DNA from: CAZMCH01 sp964564735
Lineage (GTDB): Bacteria > Poribacteria > DTPJ01
Assembly: GCA_964564735.1 (NCBI GenBank)
Contig: CAZMCH010000006.1
Span: forward strand, 17,725-81,724
DNA: 64,000 nucleotides
Reading direction: 5' to 3'
Shown piece by piece: positions 43,763 through 52,757 of this stretch; positions within the stretch are counted from its first letter, which is position 1, and each line of letters opens with the position of its first letter. The position numbers and the translations under genes were made by a program. The notes under the pieces are model-generated. The model did no database searches. It saw only the letters and a program-made list of their open reading frames with translations, and had not been told where the DNA came from.

Positions 43763-44437
43763 ATGAAAACGATTACAGAGCAAAAACCTATTGAGGAAAT
43801 AGAGCAATGTCTTGAAAAAGACAAGAATATATATATAATAGGATGTGGAACATGCGCAACTATGTGTCACACCGGAGGTAAGACCGAAATTCTTGAGATG
43901 AAAGAAAAGCTTGAGGCAATGGGCAAGAACGTTGTGGGCTGGATGGTTATGCCAACTGCTTGCGATGATCTGACAGGCGATGCCCTTGACGAGGATGCCG
44001 AAAGGGTTATGAAAGCTGATTCTATTCTCGTTATGGCTTGTGCCTTTGGTGTTCAAACGGTTGCATCTTTTGCGGAAGAAGATGGCAAGGCGGTTAATCC
44101 TGCGCTGAATACGCTGTTTGTCGGCAAGGGCAGTGGAGAGATGGGAGTATTCTCAGAGATATGCCAGCAGTGCGGAGATTGTATTCTGTCGTCAACTGGT
44201 GGTATCTGTCCTGTTACTGTCTGTGCTAAGGGCTTGCTAAATGGTCCCTGTGGAGGCACAAATAAAGGCAAATGCGAAGAAAATCCCGATAAAGATTGCG
44301 CATGGACTCTCATTTATACACGCCTAAAGAAACTTGATAAGGTTGATGAAATGAGAAAATATCATCCTCCCAAGAATTATCAGAAAGTAGAAAGACCCGG
44401 AAAAGTTGTGGTCGGAACAGAAGGAGTAGAAAAATAA
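43763..44437 (+). CDS. metV: MetV, zinc/Fe-S partner of methylene-THF reductase
   Basis: This 224-residue protein matches the MTHFR C-terminal-domain family. Cysteines are in IIGCGTCATMCHTGG, ICQQCGDCILS, GGICPVTVCAKGLLNGPCGG and NKGKC. In acetogens MetV binds MetF and carries electrons to its flavin. The stop overlaps the metF ATG (TAATG), so expression is coupled. It comes directly after the diaphorase genes, apart from the small decayed insert. Confidence 0.9.
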   Translation: MKTITEQKPIEEIEQCLEKDKNIYIIGCGTCATMCHTGGKTEILEMKEKLEAMGKNVVGWMVMPTACDDLTGDALDEDAERVMKADSILVMACAFGVQTVASFAEEDGKAVNPALNTLFVGKGSGEMGVFSEICQQCGDCILSSTGGICPVTVCAKGLLNGPCGGTNKGKCEENPDKDCAWTLIYTRLKKLDKVDEMRKYHPPKNYQKVERPGKVVVGTEGVEK

Positions 44438-45327
44438 TGGCTGTCCCATTCAAAGAAATTCTGAATTCCGGAAAATTTGTCATATCTGCAGAAGTCGGTC
44501 CTCCAAAGGGAACAAATATTGAGACTATGCTTCATCATATTGATCTGCTAAAAGACAAGGTTGATGCGCTAAATGCAACAGATAATCAAAGCTCTGTTAT
44601 GCGTTATCCATCGCTTGCTACTACCATGCTCATAAAAGAGAGAGGCGGAGAACCTATCCTTCAAATGACAGGTAGAGATAGAAACAGATTGGCTCTTCAA
44701 TCTGATCTGCTTGCGGCATATACGAGAGGCATTAATAATGTCGTTTGTCTTACGGGTGATTCCATAAGAGTTGGCGATCATAAACAAGCAAAGGCAGTTT
44801 TTGACCTTGATTCTGTCCAGATTATAAAGATGGTGCGAAATCTTGAAACAGGCAAGGACTTGGGCGGAAACGATTTAGATGGTGCTGTTGAATTTTGCGT
44901 TGGTGCGACTGTTACGCCAGAGGCTGATCCGATAGAACCACAGATGATTAAGTTTGAAAAGAAAGTCAATGCAGGTGCGGAGTTTTTCCAGACACAAGCC
45001 ATATATGACCTTGTGAAATTCAGGGAATTTATGAAAGAAGCAAGGCAATTTAACGTCAAAATACTTGCTGGAATAGTTCTTTTGACATCCGCAGGTATGG
45101 CTAAATATATGAATGCAAACGTTCCGGGTGTTGTCGTTCCACAGGAATTGATTGACGAATTAACCGCAGTTCCAAAGGGAAAAGGCTTGGCTCTTCAAAA
45201 GGGAATTGAGATTGCAGGGCGCATGATCAAGGAACTTAAAGACGACAAAGTCTGTGATGGCGTTCACGTTATGGCGATCGGCAAAGAAGATATTGTCCCT
45301 GATATTCTCTCGGCGGCGGGATTATAG
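44437..45327 (+). CDS. metF: Methylenetetrahydrofolate reductase
   Basis: This 296-residue TIM-barrel flavoprotein reduces 5,10-methylene-THF to 5-methyl-THF. SAEVGPPKGTNIE at the N-terminus and ALNATDNQSSVMR are family features. GATVTPEADP and AGAEFFQTQAIYDL are the barrel signatures, and GVHVMAIGKED lies near the end. It forms a type III pair with MetV. It completes the methyl branch with fhs, fchA and folD. Confidence 0.94.
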   Translation: MAVPFKEILNSGKFVISAEVGPPKGTNIETMLHHIDLLKDKVDALNATDNQSSVMRYPSLATTMLIKERGGEPILQMTGRDRNRLALQSDLLAAYTRGINNVVCLTGDSIRVGDHKQAKAVFDLDSVQIIKMVRNLETGKDLGGNDLDGAVEFCVGATVTPEADPIEPQMIKFEKKVNAGAEFFQTQAIYDLVKFREFMKEARQFNVKILAGIVLLTSAGMAKYMNANVPGVVVPQELIDELTAVPKGKGLALQKGIEIAGRMIKELKDDKVCDGVHVMAIGKEDIVPDILSAAGL

Positions 45328-45338
45328 GGCAATGAGAT

Positions 45339-45400
45339 TTGTCATGCTGAACGGAGTGAAGCATCTTTATTAGATTCTTCGCTTCGCTCAGAATGGCATT
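45339..45400. repeat. Intergenic repeat of the GTCATGCTGAACGGAGTGAAG type
   Basis: Arms GTCATGCTGAACGGAGTGAA and TTCGCTTCGCTCAGAATGGC form an imperfect inverted repeat after metF. The same kind of sequence recurs between genes of many unrelated bacteria. One copy here. Confidence 0.7.
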
Positions 45401-45449
45401 AGCTTAATATTCATTTTTCAAAAAAATCCAAAATTAGGAGGGTATTCAA

Positions 45450-46568
45450 ATGAAAAATTTACGACTAACAATATTTACTGTTACATTAACCTTTTACCTA
45501 TTAGGAATCTCTGCTGTTTATGGTTCAGAAGTAATTGATCATGAAATAGATAGCAAGCAAATTGCTGGCAATAAAGTTGGTTTCTCAAGTGTTCGTAAGT
45601 TTCAGGTTTACCTTCCTGATGAATATAGAAATAATGAGAGTGAACGCTATCCAGTTATATATTGGATACCGGGTTTTGCCGATTCTACAACATATCAATA
45701 TCAAAGATCGTTAGATGATGCCATCAGATCACGGAAAATTCCAGCGACTATTGCAGTATTTATAGATGCGCGTGAAGGAATATTGTTTTTAAATTCCTCC
45801 GTTTTTGGCTATGGAGAGGATTTTTTGGTAAAGGAACTCATACCTTTTATAGATAGCACTTATCGGACAATTGCTGATAAATATAGCCGTTGTATTGCTG
45901 GTCATTCTGCTGGTGGTTTTACAGCAGTGTAAATACCTTTGCTGAATCCCGGAATTTTTGGAGCAGTGGGGACAAATGATGGAATGCATGGCTATCCATG
46001 GTATCAAATTGTCGGAAAGGAAGAAATTACAGACTCTTTACCATTTAAAGATGGGGCAATAAAATATATTGATAACAGTGTGATTCCAACTTATAAAAAT
46101 TTACCGGAGAATATTGATAGATATGCAAATTCGGATTTTTATACTAAGCTTCTTTGGCAAGTCGCAGCATCAGTAACCCCTAATGCGAATTCCCTGCTTT
46201 TGGCTGATTTTCCAATGAATAAAAATTTGGAATGGATACCGGAAGTAAGACAAAAATGGCGTGAATTCTGCGTTATGGACCCAGTAGGCATTAATAGATT
46301 TCTTGATGAGTTTAAAAAAATTCAATTTTCTCTCATTGTCGTTGAAAAAAACTATGATGCAACCAATAGCTTTGAAAATGAGGAAATTATAAAAAGATGG
46401 CAATCATTTGGCATTACCATAAATAGGATGGATATGCCCAGCTTGCATACGGCTTTTATGGAAGAAAGATTCATTGCTCTGGCAGAAAGTATGCTTATCT
46501 CACTTAATGTTGTTCCTGTTGAATCAAAAGGCAAACTCGCCACAACATGGGGCGAAATGAAGCGTTAA
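45450..46568 (+). pseudogene. Exported esterase (PF00756-like) interrupted by an in-frame TAA
   Basis: One reading frame spans the whole region but is cut by TAA at 45930-45932. The first part (160 residues) has a signal peptide ending near residue 26 and reaches the nucleophile elbow AGHSAGGFTAV. Directly after the stop it continues NPGIFGAVGTNDG, exactly what esterase-D-like enzymes have after GHSxGG. The C-terminal His is probably in MPSLHTAFM. Either a recent nonsense change (TAC or TAT to TAA) or recoding would explain it. An internal ATG is not near, so no active C-terminal fragment is likely. Confidence 0.85.
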
Positions 46569-46616
46569 TATGAGATTATGTCATTTTCACTGAGTCAAAA
46601 AGAGGTGACACAATAG

Positions 46617-46943
46617 ATGATAAATAAGGAAGTTGAGGCTAATATAAAAGTATTAGTTGATTCAGGTATTTATGAATCTGAGGAAAATATAATGCAAGAA
46701 GCTCTTGATCTTTTATTGAAAGAACATCCAGAATATAGAATGAAATTGGCTTTATATAGATACCAAAATGAAAAAATATCAATTGGAAAGGCGGCAGAGA
46801 TTGCGGATGTCTGTTGGGAGGAAATGAGAGATGAGCTTAACAAAAATAATATACCGTTAAGATTAGCCCCGAAAACCAAAGAAGAAGCTCATAAAGATTA
46901 CCACGTTATAAAGGAATTTCTTGATGAGCGTAATCATAAATAA
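46617..46943 (+). CDS. UPF0175-family antitoxin
   Basis: This 108-residue protein matches UPF0175: KLALYRYQNEKISIGKAAEIA followed by IPLRLAPKTKEEA. A ribbon-helix-helix-like N-terminus, SGIYESEENIMQEALDLLL, could bind DNA. It starts at ATG 46617 after GAGGTG. Its end overlaps the toxin start by 20 bases. Confidence 0.85.
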   Translation: MINKEVEANIKVLVDSGIYESEENIMQEALDLLLKEHPEYRMKLALYRYQNEKISIGKAAEIADVCWEEMRDELNKNNIPLRLAPKTKEEAHKDYHVIKEFLDERNHK

Positions 46944-47415
46944 TACGGTTCTCTCAAATCTTGCTTTAATCAGCGAATTAAGGCTATTAAGAGATATTTT
47001 TGGAAAGGTCTATTTGACGCCAGAGGTAAATCAGGAAGTTGAAAATGGAATAAAGGCTGGTTATAGTTTTCAGTTGCACACGAGGCAAGCCATCAATAAT
47101 CAACAATGGCTTTTTTTGACTCAACTTGATAATACTGAATTTGAACTTTTTGCAGAATTGACTAAGATGATTCATATAGGGGAGGCATCTTGTCTTGCGA
47201 TAGCGGAAAAACGAGGGTGGCTATTCCTAACAGATGATTTTGAGGCAAGGGAATATGCGAAGAAATTCAATGTCATCGTTTCAGGAACAATAGGCGTTTT
47301 AAGAGCATCTGTTTACAAAAACTTGATTACTGAAAATCAAGGCGAGGATTTTCTCAATGTCATGATTAAAAACGGTTATCGTTCCCCAATTAAGCGACTA
47401 ATGGATATTCTTTGA
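46924..47415 (+). CDS. DUF3368/PIN-domain toxin
   Basis: This 163-residue PIN-like ribonuclease is paired with UPF0175. The first catalytic Asp of PIN domains is Asn here (INNTVLSNLALI). The other acids are kept: PEVNQEVENG, GEASCLAIAEK and LTDDFEARE. It starts at ATG 46924 inside the antitoxin gene. Activity may be weak or lost because of the Asn. Confidence 0.85.
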   Translation: MSVIINNTVLSNLALISELRLLRDIFGKVYLTPEVNQEVENGIKAGYSFQLHTRQAINNQQWLFLTQLDNTEFELFAELTKMIHIGEASCLAIAEKRGWLFLTDDFEAREYAKKFNVIVSGTIGVLRASVYKNLITENQGEDFLNVMIKNGYRSPIKRLMDIL

Positions 47416-47420
47416 TTTTT

Positions 47421-47470
47421 CTGGATTCCAGCCGCAGTTTATCCCAGTGAAGACTGGGGCTGGAATGACA
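47421..47470. repeat. Intergenic repeat of the CTGGATTCCAGCC type
   Basis: Arms CTGGATTCCAGCC and GGGGCTGGAATGACA form an imperfect inverted repeat with an inner CCCAGTGAAGACTGGG hairpin. It lies just after the DUF3368 toxin and may terminate it. It is a common intergenic element in other genomes; one copy here. Confidence 0.65.
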
Positions 47471-47489
47471 GCGCGAAAGGTTTTGCAAT

Positions 47490-48383
47490 ATGACACCTAA
47501 CCTAAAATCTGATATAACGGAAATAGCAAAAAACGCCGGTGCTGATATTATAGGCTTTGCATCAATTGATCGCTTTGATTATGCACCCGATAATGTTCAC
47601 CCAAAATTTATTTTTAGCAAGACACAGAGCATCATTGCAATAGGGCTTCGCATGTTAAGGGGTTCGCTAAAGACTGTTGAGGAAGGGCATTTCTGGCAGG
47701 CATATAATTGCGATTCATACCAATATCTTAATGAAATACTTGCACCGCATATATTAAGGAAGATATGCCTTTTGCTTGAAGATTATGGCTGGACTGCTGT
47801 GCCTTTCCATAATCCCTTCGGTCCCTATGCTGGAAAGCCCGTATATGAAGGCGGTCCCAAGCCTGATGCAATGATGAGTCTGCGTGTTGTCGGTTGTGCG
47901 GCAGGATTGGGAGAATTGGGATTGAGCAAGCTGTTTCTTACTCCGCAATTTGGTCCCCGTCAACGCATGTTCGCCGTTTTAACTGACGCAGAAATTGAGC
48001 CAGATCCGCTTTACACAAAGCCTATATGCGATGAATGTGGCGCATGTGTTCGTGGATGCACTGCAGGTGCAATTCCAAAAGAAAGAACGATTGAGGTTCG
48101 TATCGGCGACCATATATTTAAGCATGGTGACATCAACTTAGGCAAATGCTCACAGACACATCAAGGTTGGGATTCTAAAATTTCGCCATTCCTAAAAGAA
48201 GATTCCAGTCCAGAAAACCTGCCGTCATATTATAAATTTGTTGACCATCGATTTCGTCATCGTGCCATCTGCGTTGGGCGTGGATGTGTTCGTGCATGTA
48301 TGGATCATTTAGAAAAGACAGGTCGTCTTGAAAAACAATATAAAACCCCTATGATTGATGTTAAACAATGGATTATAGAGTGA
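47490..48383 (+). CDS. QueG-like ferredoxin protein (epoxyqueuosine reductase-related)
   Basis: This 297-residue protein has a QueG-like N-terminus and one [4Fe-4S] motif, CDECGACVRGC, near residue 178, followed by Cys in GRGCVRACMD. Motifs such as VVGCAAGLGELGLS and FGPRQRMFAVLTD are shared with QueG and reductive-dehalogenase relatives. A second full cluster motif of canonical QueG is degenerate, so the exact reaction is uncertain. QueD lies 220 bases downstream. Confidence 0.7.
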   Translation: MTPNLKSDITEIAKNAGADIIGFASIDRFDYAPDNVHPKFIFSKTQSIIAIGLRMLRGSLKTVEEGHFWQAYNCDSYQYLNEILAPHILRKICLLLEDYGWTAVPFHNPFGPYAGKPVYEGGPKPDAMMSLRVVGCAAGLGELGLSKLFLTPQFGPRQRMFAVLTDAEIEPDPLYTKPICDECGACVRGCTAGAIPKERTIEVRIGDHIFKHGDINLGKCSQTHQGWDSKISPFLKEDSSPENLPSYYKFVDHRFRHRAICVGRGCVRACMDHLEKTGRLEKQYKTPMIDVKQWIIE

Positions 48384-48399
48384 TATTAAGGAATTTATA

Positions 48400-48597
48400 A
48401 TGAAACTCAAAGAAGCTATAATAAAAGAAATTGACGAAATGAGTATAGAAGAAATGATATTTTTGTATGAGCAAATGAAGCTTATTAGAAAAAGAATATC
48501 TTATCCTAAAAGCAAGTATTCCATAGATGAGATTCTAGAACTCACTGCTACATCAAAAACAAATTGGTCTGATGACAAAAAACATGAAATAATTTAG
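48400..48597 (+). CDS. Small antitoxin-like helical protein
   Basis: A 65-residue charged protein with MSIEEMIFLYEQMKLIRKR and a DEILELT motif near the end. It resembles small antitoxins found with VapC-type toxins, but no toxin follows. It lies between the QueG-like gene and queD, nine bases before the latter. Function unknown. Confidence 0.6.
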   Translation: MKLKEAIIKEIDEMSIEEMIFLYEQMKLIRKRISYPKSKYSIDEILELTATSKTNWSDDKKHEII

Positions 48598-48605
48598 GAG
48601 TTATT

Positions 48606-48977
48606 ATGTATCAGATAAATATAGAAGCGCATTTTTCGTCTGCTCATAGACTAAGAGATTATAACGGTGAATGTGAAAGGCTTCATGGACATAACTGGAA
48701 GGTCAAAATATCGGTCTCGTCAGAAGTCTTAAATAATCTTGGTATGGTCATGGATTTTAGGGATATAAAATCACATACAAAAATCCTTGTTGACAGATTG
48801 GATCATCAATATCTTAACGATATTGCACCTTTCACTAAAATAAACCCAACAACCGAAAATATAGCTAAATATCTTTTCGATGAGCTTTCCAAAGTGGTGA
48901 ATACTGAACAAATAAAGGTATCTGGGGTAGAAATCTGGGAATCTCCAACATGTTCAGCGTCTTATACGCAATCTTAA
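48606..48977 (+). CDS. queD: 6-carboxy-5,6,7,8-tetrahydropterin synthase
   Basis: This 123-residue PTPS-like enzyme makes the pterin precursor of 7-deazaguanines (queuosine). Zn ligands are His in SSAHRLR and both His in LHGHNW. Cys in GECERLHGHNW is the catalytic residue. Asp/His in DRLDHQYLND and Glu in EIWESPTCS complete the site. The nearby QueG-like gene fits a queuosine context. Confidence 0.92.
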   Translation: MYQINIEAHFSSAHRLRDYNGECERLHGHNWKVKISVSSEVLNNLGMVMDFRDIKSHTKILVDRLDHQYLNDIAPFTKINPTTENIAKYLFDELSKVVNTEQIKVSGVEIWESPTCSASYTQS

Positions 48978-49034
48978 AAAATAATTATACTTTTTTATGC
49001 CTTTAATGGTATTTTAAGGAGGAAAAAAGAATTT

Positions 49035-50261
49035 ATGAACAAAAAGACTCTTTTAACTTTAATTTTATTAATAATTGGGGTGATGGTTTTTCATACTTAT
49101 TCCATTGCACAAACAATAAGCTATGCGCCAATAATTACAAATATAAAAATAAATAATAATGCAATTACAAAAAATATCGAAATAAATTTTGATGTTGAAG
49201 ACCCCGACGGTGGTCTATTTGAAATAAAAATGATGGCATCAAGAGACGGTGGAAAAACCTATACAATAACGCCCAAAGCAGTCATCGGTGATGTTAATAA
49301 GTATTCAATAGCCAGCAAGGGTATGAATATAAAATGGGATGTTGAAAGAGATTTGCCGGGTGTTGATCTCGCAAATATCAAGATAAGATTGATTGCTGAT
49401 GATGGCTTAAAATTATTGCCTGATACTGGTGTAACAACCACTACGACGACAAATACTGCATCTAGTAAATCGACTACTACATCAAATCCTGCGGTTATCA
49501 GTGGAAATGTCAAAATTGGTAAAGACGGAGCGCAAATGGTTTTAATACCTGCTGGTGAATTTGAAATGGGAAGTAACTCTGGGGATGCAGACGAAAGACC
49601 TGTCCATACAGTATCTTTGAATGCCTTTTATATTGATATGTATGAAGTTACAAATGCACAATACAAGAAGTTTGTTGATGCGACAGGCGCACAAGCACCG
49701 ATATACTGGAAATATGCCAACTTCAACGAACCTAATCAGCCCGTTGTTGGTATTACTTGGGAAGAGGCAAATGCCTATGCAAAATGGGCAGGAAAGCGGT
49801 TACCGACAGAAGCAGAATGGGAAAAGGCGGCAAGAGGCGGTCAAATAGGAAAAAAATATATTTGGGGTGATGCCTCAACACCTCCTCGTGGGGCTGGAAA
49901 TTTTGCTGACGAAACTGCAAAATTAGTATTCAAAGGATGGGATATAATAAAAGGCTATGACGATGGATATTCACATCCTGCGCCTGTTGGAAGTTTTGCC
50001 CCCAATGATTATGGGCTTTATGATATGATTGGCAATGTCTGGGAATGGTGTTCGGATTATTACGATTCGTCATATTATTCAAGTTCGCCTAAGAGCAACC
50101 CAAAGGGACCAGGCTCAGGGACAGATCACGTCCTTCGAGGTGGATCATGGTTTGCTGATAAGGATTATTTGAGAGTTTCAAACAGATTTAATTACAATCC
50201 ATCATATACTGTAAAGTCATCATGCACTGTTGGTTTTCGTTGTGCGCAAGATGCTGAGTAA
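49035..50261 (+). CDS. Secreted SUMF1 (formylglycine-generating enzyme-like) protein
   Basis: This 408-residue protein has a signal peptide (about 1-25, ending IAQ). An immunoglobulin-like domain (about 30-130) follows, then a Thr/Ser-rich linker (about 132-150) and a FGE-sulfatase domain with MVLIPAGEFEMGSN, RLPTEAEWEKAARGG, GNVWEWCSDYY and HVLRGGSWF. The Cys pair of true FGE is not clearly present. Such domains often serve other roles. AAGGAGG precedes the start. Confidence 0.88.
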   Translation: MNKKTLLTLILLIIGVMVFHTYSIAQTISYAPIITNIKINNNAITKNIEINFDVEDPDGGLFEIKMMASRDGGKTYTITPKAVIGDVNKYSIASKGMNIKWDVERDLPGVDLANIKIRLIADDGLKLLPDTGVTTTTTTNTASSKSTTTSNPAVISGNVKIGKDGAQMVLIPAGEFEMGSNSGDADERPVHTVSLNAFYIDMYEVTNAQYKKFVDATGAQAPIYWKYANFNEPNQPVVGITWEEANAYAKWAGKRLPTEAEWEKAARGGQIGKKYIWGDASTPPRGAGNFADETAKLVFKGWDIIKGYDDGYSHPAPVGSFAPNDYGLYDMIGNVWEWCSDYYDSSYYSSSPKSNPKGPGSGTDHVLRGGSWFADKDYLRVSNRFNYNPSYTVKSSCTVGFRCAQDAE

Positions 50262-50311
50262 ATAATATTAATTTATAATATGACTTTTTCAGTTAAAGGA
50301 AATATAACGCT

Positions 50312-50460
50312 GATTGAACGGATTTAGCGGATTTTCGCTGATTATAAAATTAATAATAGGTTATAAGGTTCTAAAATTGGGGAATGTAATCTCTAATCTT
50401 TTAATTTTTCTATCCCTCAATCCGTGTCAATCTGCCAAATCCGTTCTATCCGTGTTCTAT
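50312..50460. repeat. Paired intergenic repeat arms of the ACGGATTTAGCGGATT type
   Basis: The left arm (50312-50344, GAACGGATTTAGCGGATTTT) and right arm (50419-50460, AATCCGTGTCAATCTGCC and on) are partly complementary and sit about 75 bases apart in the gap before the HPS-RraA gene. This type of element is frequent in many bacterial genomes. Confidence 0.6.
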
Positions 50461-50520
50461 AAGTGAAAAACTCGTATTTATAATATATTTTAGAATAAAT
50501 TTCTACAAGGGGTAATTTTT

Positions 50521-51807
50521 ATGAAACCCGTTCTACAAATAGCATTAGATTTTGTTGTTCTTAACAGAGCCATGAAACTCGCCGAAGAAGCGGTTGAAGG
50601 CGGCGCGGATTGGCTTGAAGCTGGAACTCCACTTATAAAAAGCGAAGGGCTTGATGCTGTTAGAGAATTACGCAGTCGATTCCCGGATAAAACTATAATT
50701 GCGGACATGAAAATAATGGATGCAGGTAGAATCGAAGCAGAATCAGCGGCAAAGGCTGGAGCAAATATTGTTGGCGTTCTTGGTGTTTCTTCTGATGCAA
50801 CTATCAAGGAATGTATTGAAGCAGGCAGAAATTATGGTTTTGAGGTTATAGTTGATATGATCGGTGTTTCAGACGTTGCCACAAGAGCTAAGCAGGTTGA
50901 GGAATTTGGGGCTAATTATGTTGGAATCCACATTGCCATTGATGAACAGATGGAAGGAGTCGCCCCATTTGATAAGCTAAGGCAGGTTGCTAAGGCTGTC
51001 AGCATCCCCATTGCCATTGCCGGCGGAATAAACTCTGAAACGGTTGTTGATGCCATTGACGCAGGTGCAAGCATAATAGTTGTCGGTGGTGCGATCACGA
51101 AATCTCCCGATGCCAAATCAGCAACAGCAGATATAAAAAAGGCGATGGAAACGCATCAAAAAGTTGAGACCGAATATTTTAAGCGAGTTACAGGCGATGA
51201 TATAAGAAAGGTTCTTCTTGATGTTTCAACCGCTAATATTTCTGATGTTATGCACAGAGCAAGGGAACTTGAAGGGATACAGGCAGTTAAGCCTGATTTG
51301 AAGGCAGTCGGCAAAGCTATTACAGTTAGAACATACCCCGGTGACTGGTCAAAGCCCGTCCTTGCCATTGACGAAGCCCAAGAGGGTGATGTTATCGTTA
51401 TAGATGCTCAAGGCAAGGGTCCTGCTGTTTGGGGCGAACAGGCTACTCGCAGTTGCATACAAAAGAAACTCGCAGGCGTTGTGATTAATGGCGGAATTCG
51501 TGATGTTGCTGAAATAAGAAAACTTGGCTTCCCCGCCTTTTCAAAATTGGTAATGCCTGCGGCTGGAGAACCTCGTGGATGGGGTGAGATCGGCGTTCCA
51601 ATCAAGATCGGTGATGTTGAGGTCAGAACTGGTGATTGGATAGTTGGGGATGATGATGGCGTAATGGTTATCCCTCAAGAAATCGCTGTTGAGATGGCAA
51701 ACCGTGCTATGTCATGGAAAGAAAAAGAGAATAGAGAAATCAAAGAAATCGAGGAAGGTAGCACTCTCGGAAAGGTCTCGGAGGTTATTCGCTGGGAAAA
51801 ACATTAA
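50521..51807 (+). CDS. Fused 3-hexulose-6-phosphate synthase and RraA-like domain
   Basis: This 428-residue protein has two parts. Residues 1-205 are an OMP-decarboxylase-fold HPS (IALDFVVLNRA, DMKIMDAG with the Asp-x-Lys-x-x-Asp centre), which joins formaldehyde and ribulose-5-P, or does the reverse. Residues 215-428 are RraA-like (GGIRDVAEIRKLGFPAF, GDWIVGDDDGVMVIP), a family including aldolases and RNase regulators. The same fusion occurs in methanogenic archaea, where HPS supplies ribulose-5-P. A separate isomerase PHI is not nearby. Confidence 0.88.
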   Translation: MKPVLQIALDFVVLNRAMKLAEEAVEGGADWLEAGTPLIKSEGLDAVRELRSRFPDKTIIADMKIMDAGRIEAESAAKAGANIVGVLGVSSDATIKECIEAGRNYGFEVIVDMIGVSDVATRAKQVEEFGANYVGIHIAIDEQMEGVAPFDKLRQVAKAVSIPIAIAGGINSETVVDAIDAGASIIVVGGAITKSPDAKSATADIKKAMETHQKVETEYFKRVTGDDIRKVLLDVSTANISDVMHRARELEGIQAVKPDLKAVGKAITVRTYPGDWSKPVLAIDEAQEGDVIVIDAQGKGPAVWGEQATRSCIQKKLAGVVINGGIRDVAEIRKLGFPAFSKLVMPAAGEPRGWGEIGVPIKIGDVEVRTGDWIVGDDDGVMVIPQEIAVEMANRAMSWKEKENREIKEIEEGSTLGKVSEVIRWEKH

Positions 51808-51824
51808 TAGGACTATGAGCTAAA

Positions 51825-52757
51825 ATGAAAATCGTGGTTGTTGGTCCCGGTGCGATGGGATGCCTTTTTGCTGGGTTACTTGCAGAATCCGAATTATATG
51901 ATGTCTGGCTTATTGATAAAAACCAAATTCGGGCAAAAGAAATATCGGATTATGGTATCACCATAGAAGGAATCGGTGGAAAGCGCACAATCGAAAATCT
52001 GCATGTAGTTTCTAATTCTGCTTTAATCGGATATGCTGATCTTGTTATAATTTGTGTAAAATCCTATGATACATTAAAAGCAACAGATTCTATAAAACAG
52101 ATTATTAGGGATAATACAATCGTTATCACATTGCAGAATGGACTTAATAACGTTGAGATAATATCGGAAATTATAGGGAAAGAAAAGGTTATCGCTGGTA
52201 TAACATCTCTTGGTGCAACAATGCTTGATGTTGGTCATATAAGACATGCTGGGGTCGGTGATACAGTCATTGGTGAAATTGATGGAACAATAAGCAAACG
52301 GATTGAATCTGTTGCGGAGATATTTAGAAATGCAAATATTCAAATCAAAATAACCGACAATATTTATGGCTCAATCTGGGGAAAATTAATTATAAATGCC
52401 TCTATAAATCCCATCACAGCAATAACTAGGCTTAGCAATGGTGAATTGCTAGAACATGAATATACGAGGAATTTATTGAGGTTATCTGCTGAAGAATCTG
52501 CTAATGTTGCATTAGCGTCTAATATATTGCTTCCCTATGATGATCCCGTTTTTGCTGTTGAGTCAGTATGTAGGGCAACTCACCTTAACGTTTCCTCAAT
52601 GCTTCAGGATGTTCTAAAAGGTAGACGAACTGAGATTGATGCAATAAATGGCGCAATAGTTAAAGAAGGCAAAAAAAACGGCATTAAAACTCCAATTAAT
52701 GAATCATTAACATATCTTATAAAGGGTATAGAATCAAGTTTTAGGGTAGATAATTAA
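51825..52757 (+). CDS. panE: 2-dehydropantoate 2-reductase (ketopantoate reductase)
   Basis: This 310-residue protein has the NADP loop VVGPGAMGCLFAGLL, then KSYDTLKA and QNGLNN. The catalytic Lys is in SIWGKLIINASINP and the Glu in GRRTEIDAINGAIV. It makes pantoate for CoA. It lies 17 bases after the HPS-RraA gene and 54 bases before glyA. Confidence 0.9.
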   Translation: MKIVVVGPGAMGCLFAGLLAESELYDVWLIDKNQIRAKEISDYGITIEGIGGKRTIENLHVVSNSALIGYADLVIICVKSYDTLKATDSIKQIIRDNTIVITLQNGLNNVEIISEIIGKEKVIAGITSLGATMLDVGHIRHAGVGDTVIGEIDGTISKRIESVAEIFRNANIQIKITDNIYGSIWGKLIINASINPITAITRLSNGELLEHEYTRNLLRLSAEESANVALASNILLPYDDPVFAVESVCRATHLNVSSMLQDVLKGRRTEIDAINGAIVKEGKKNGIKTPINESLTYLIKGIESSFRVDN

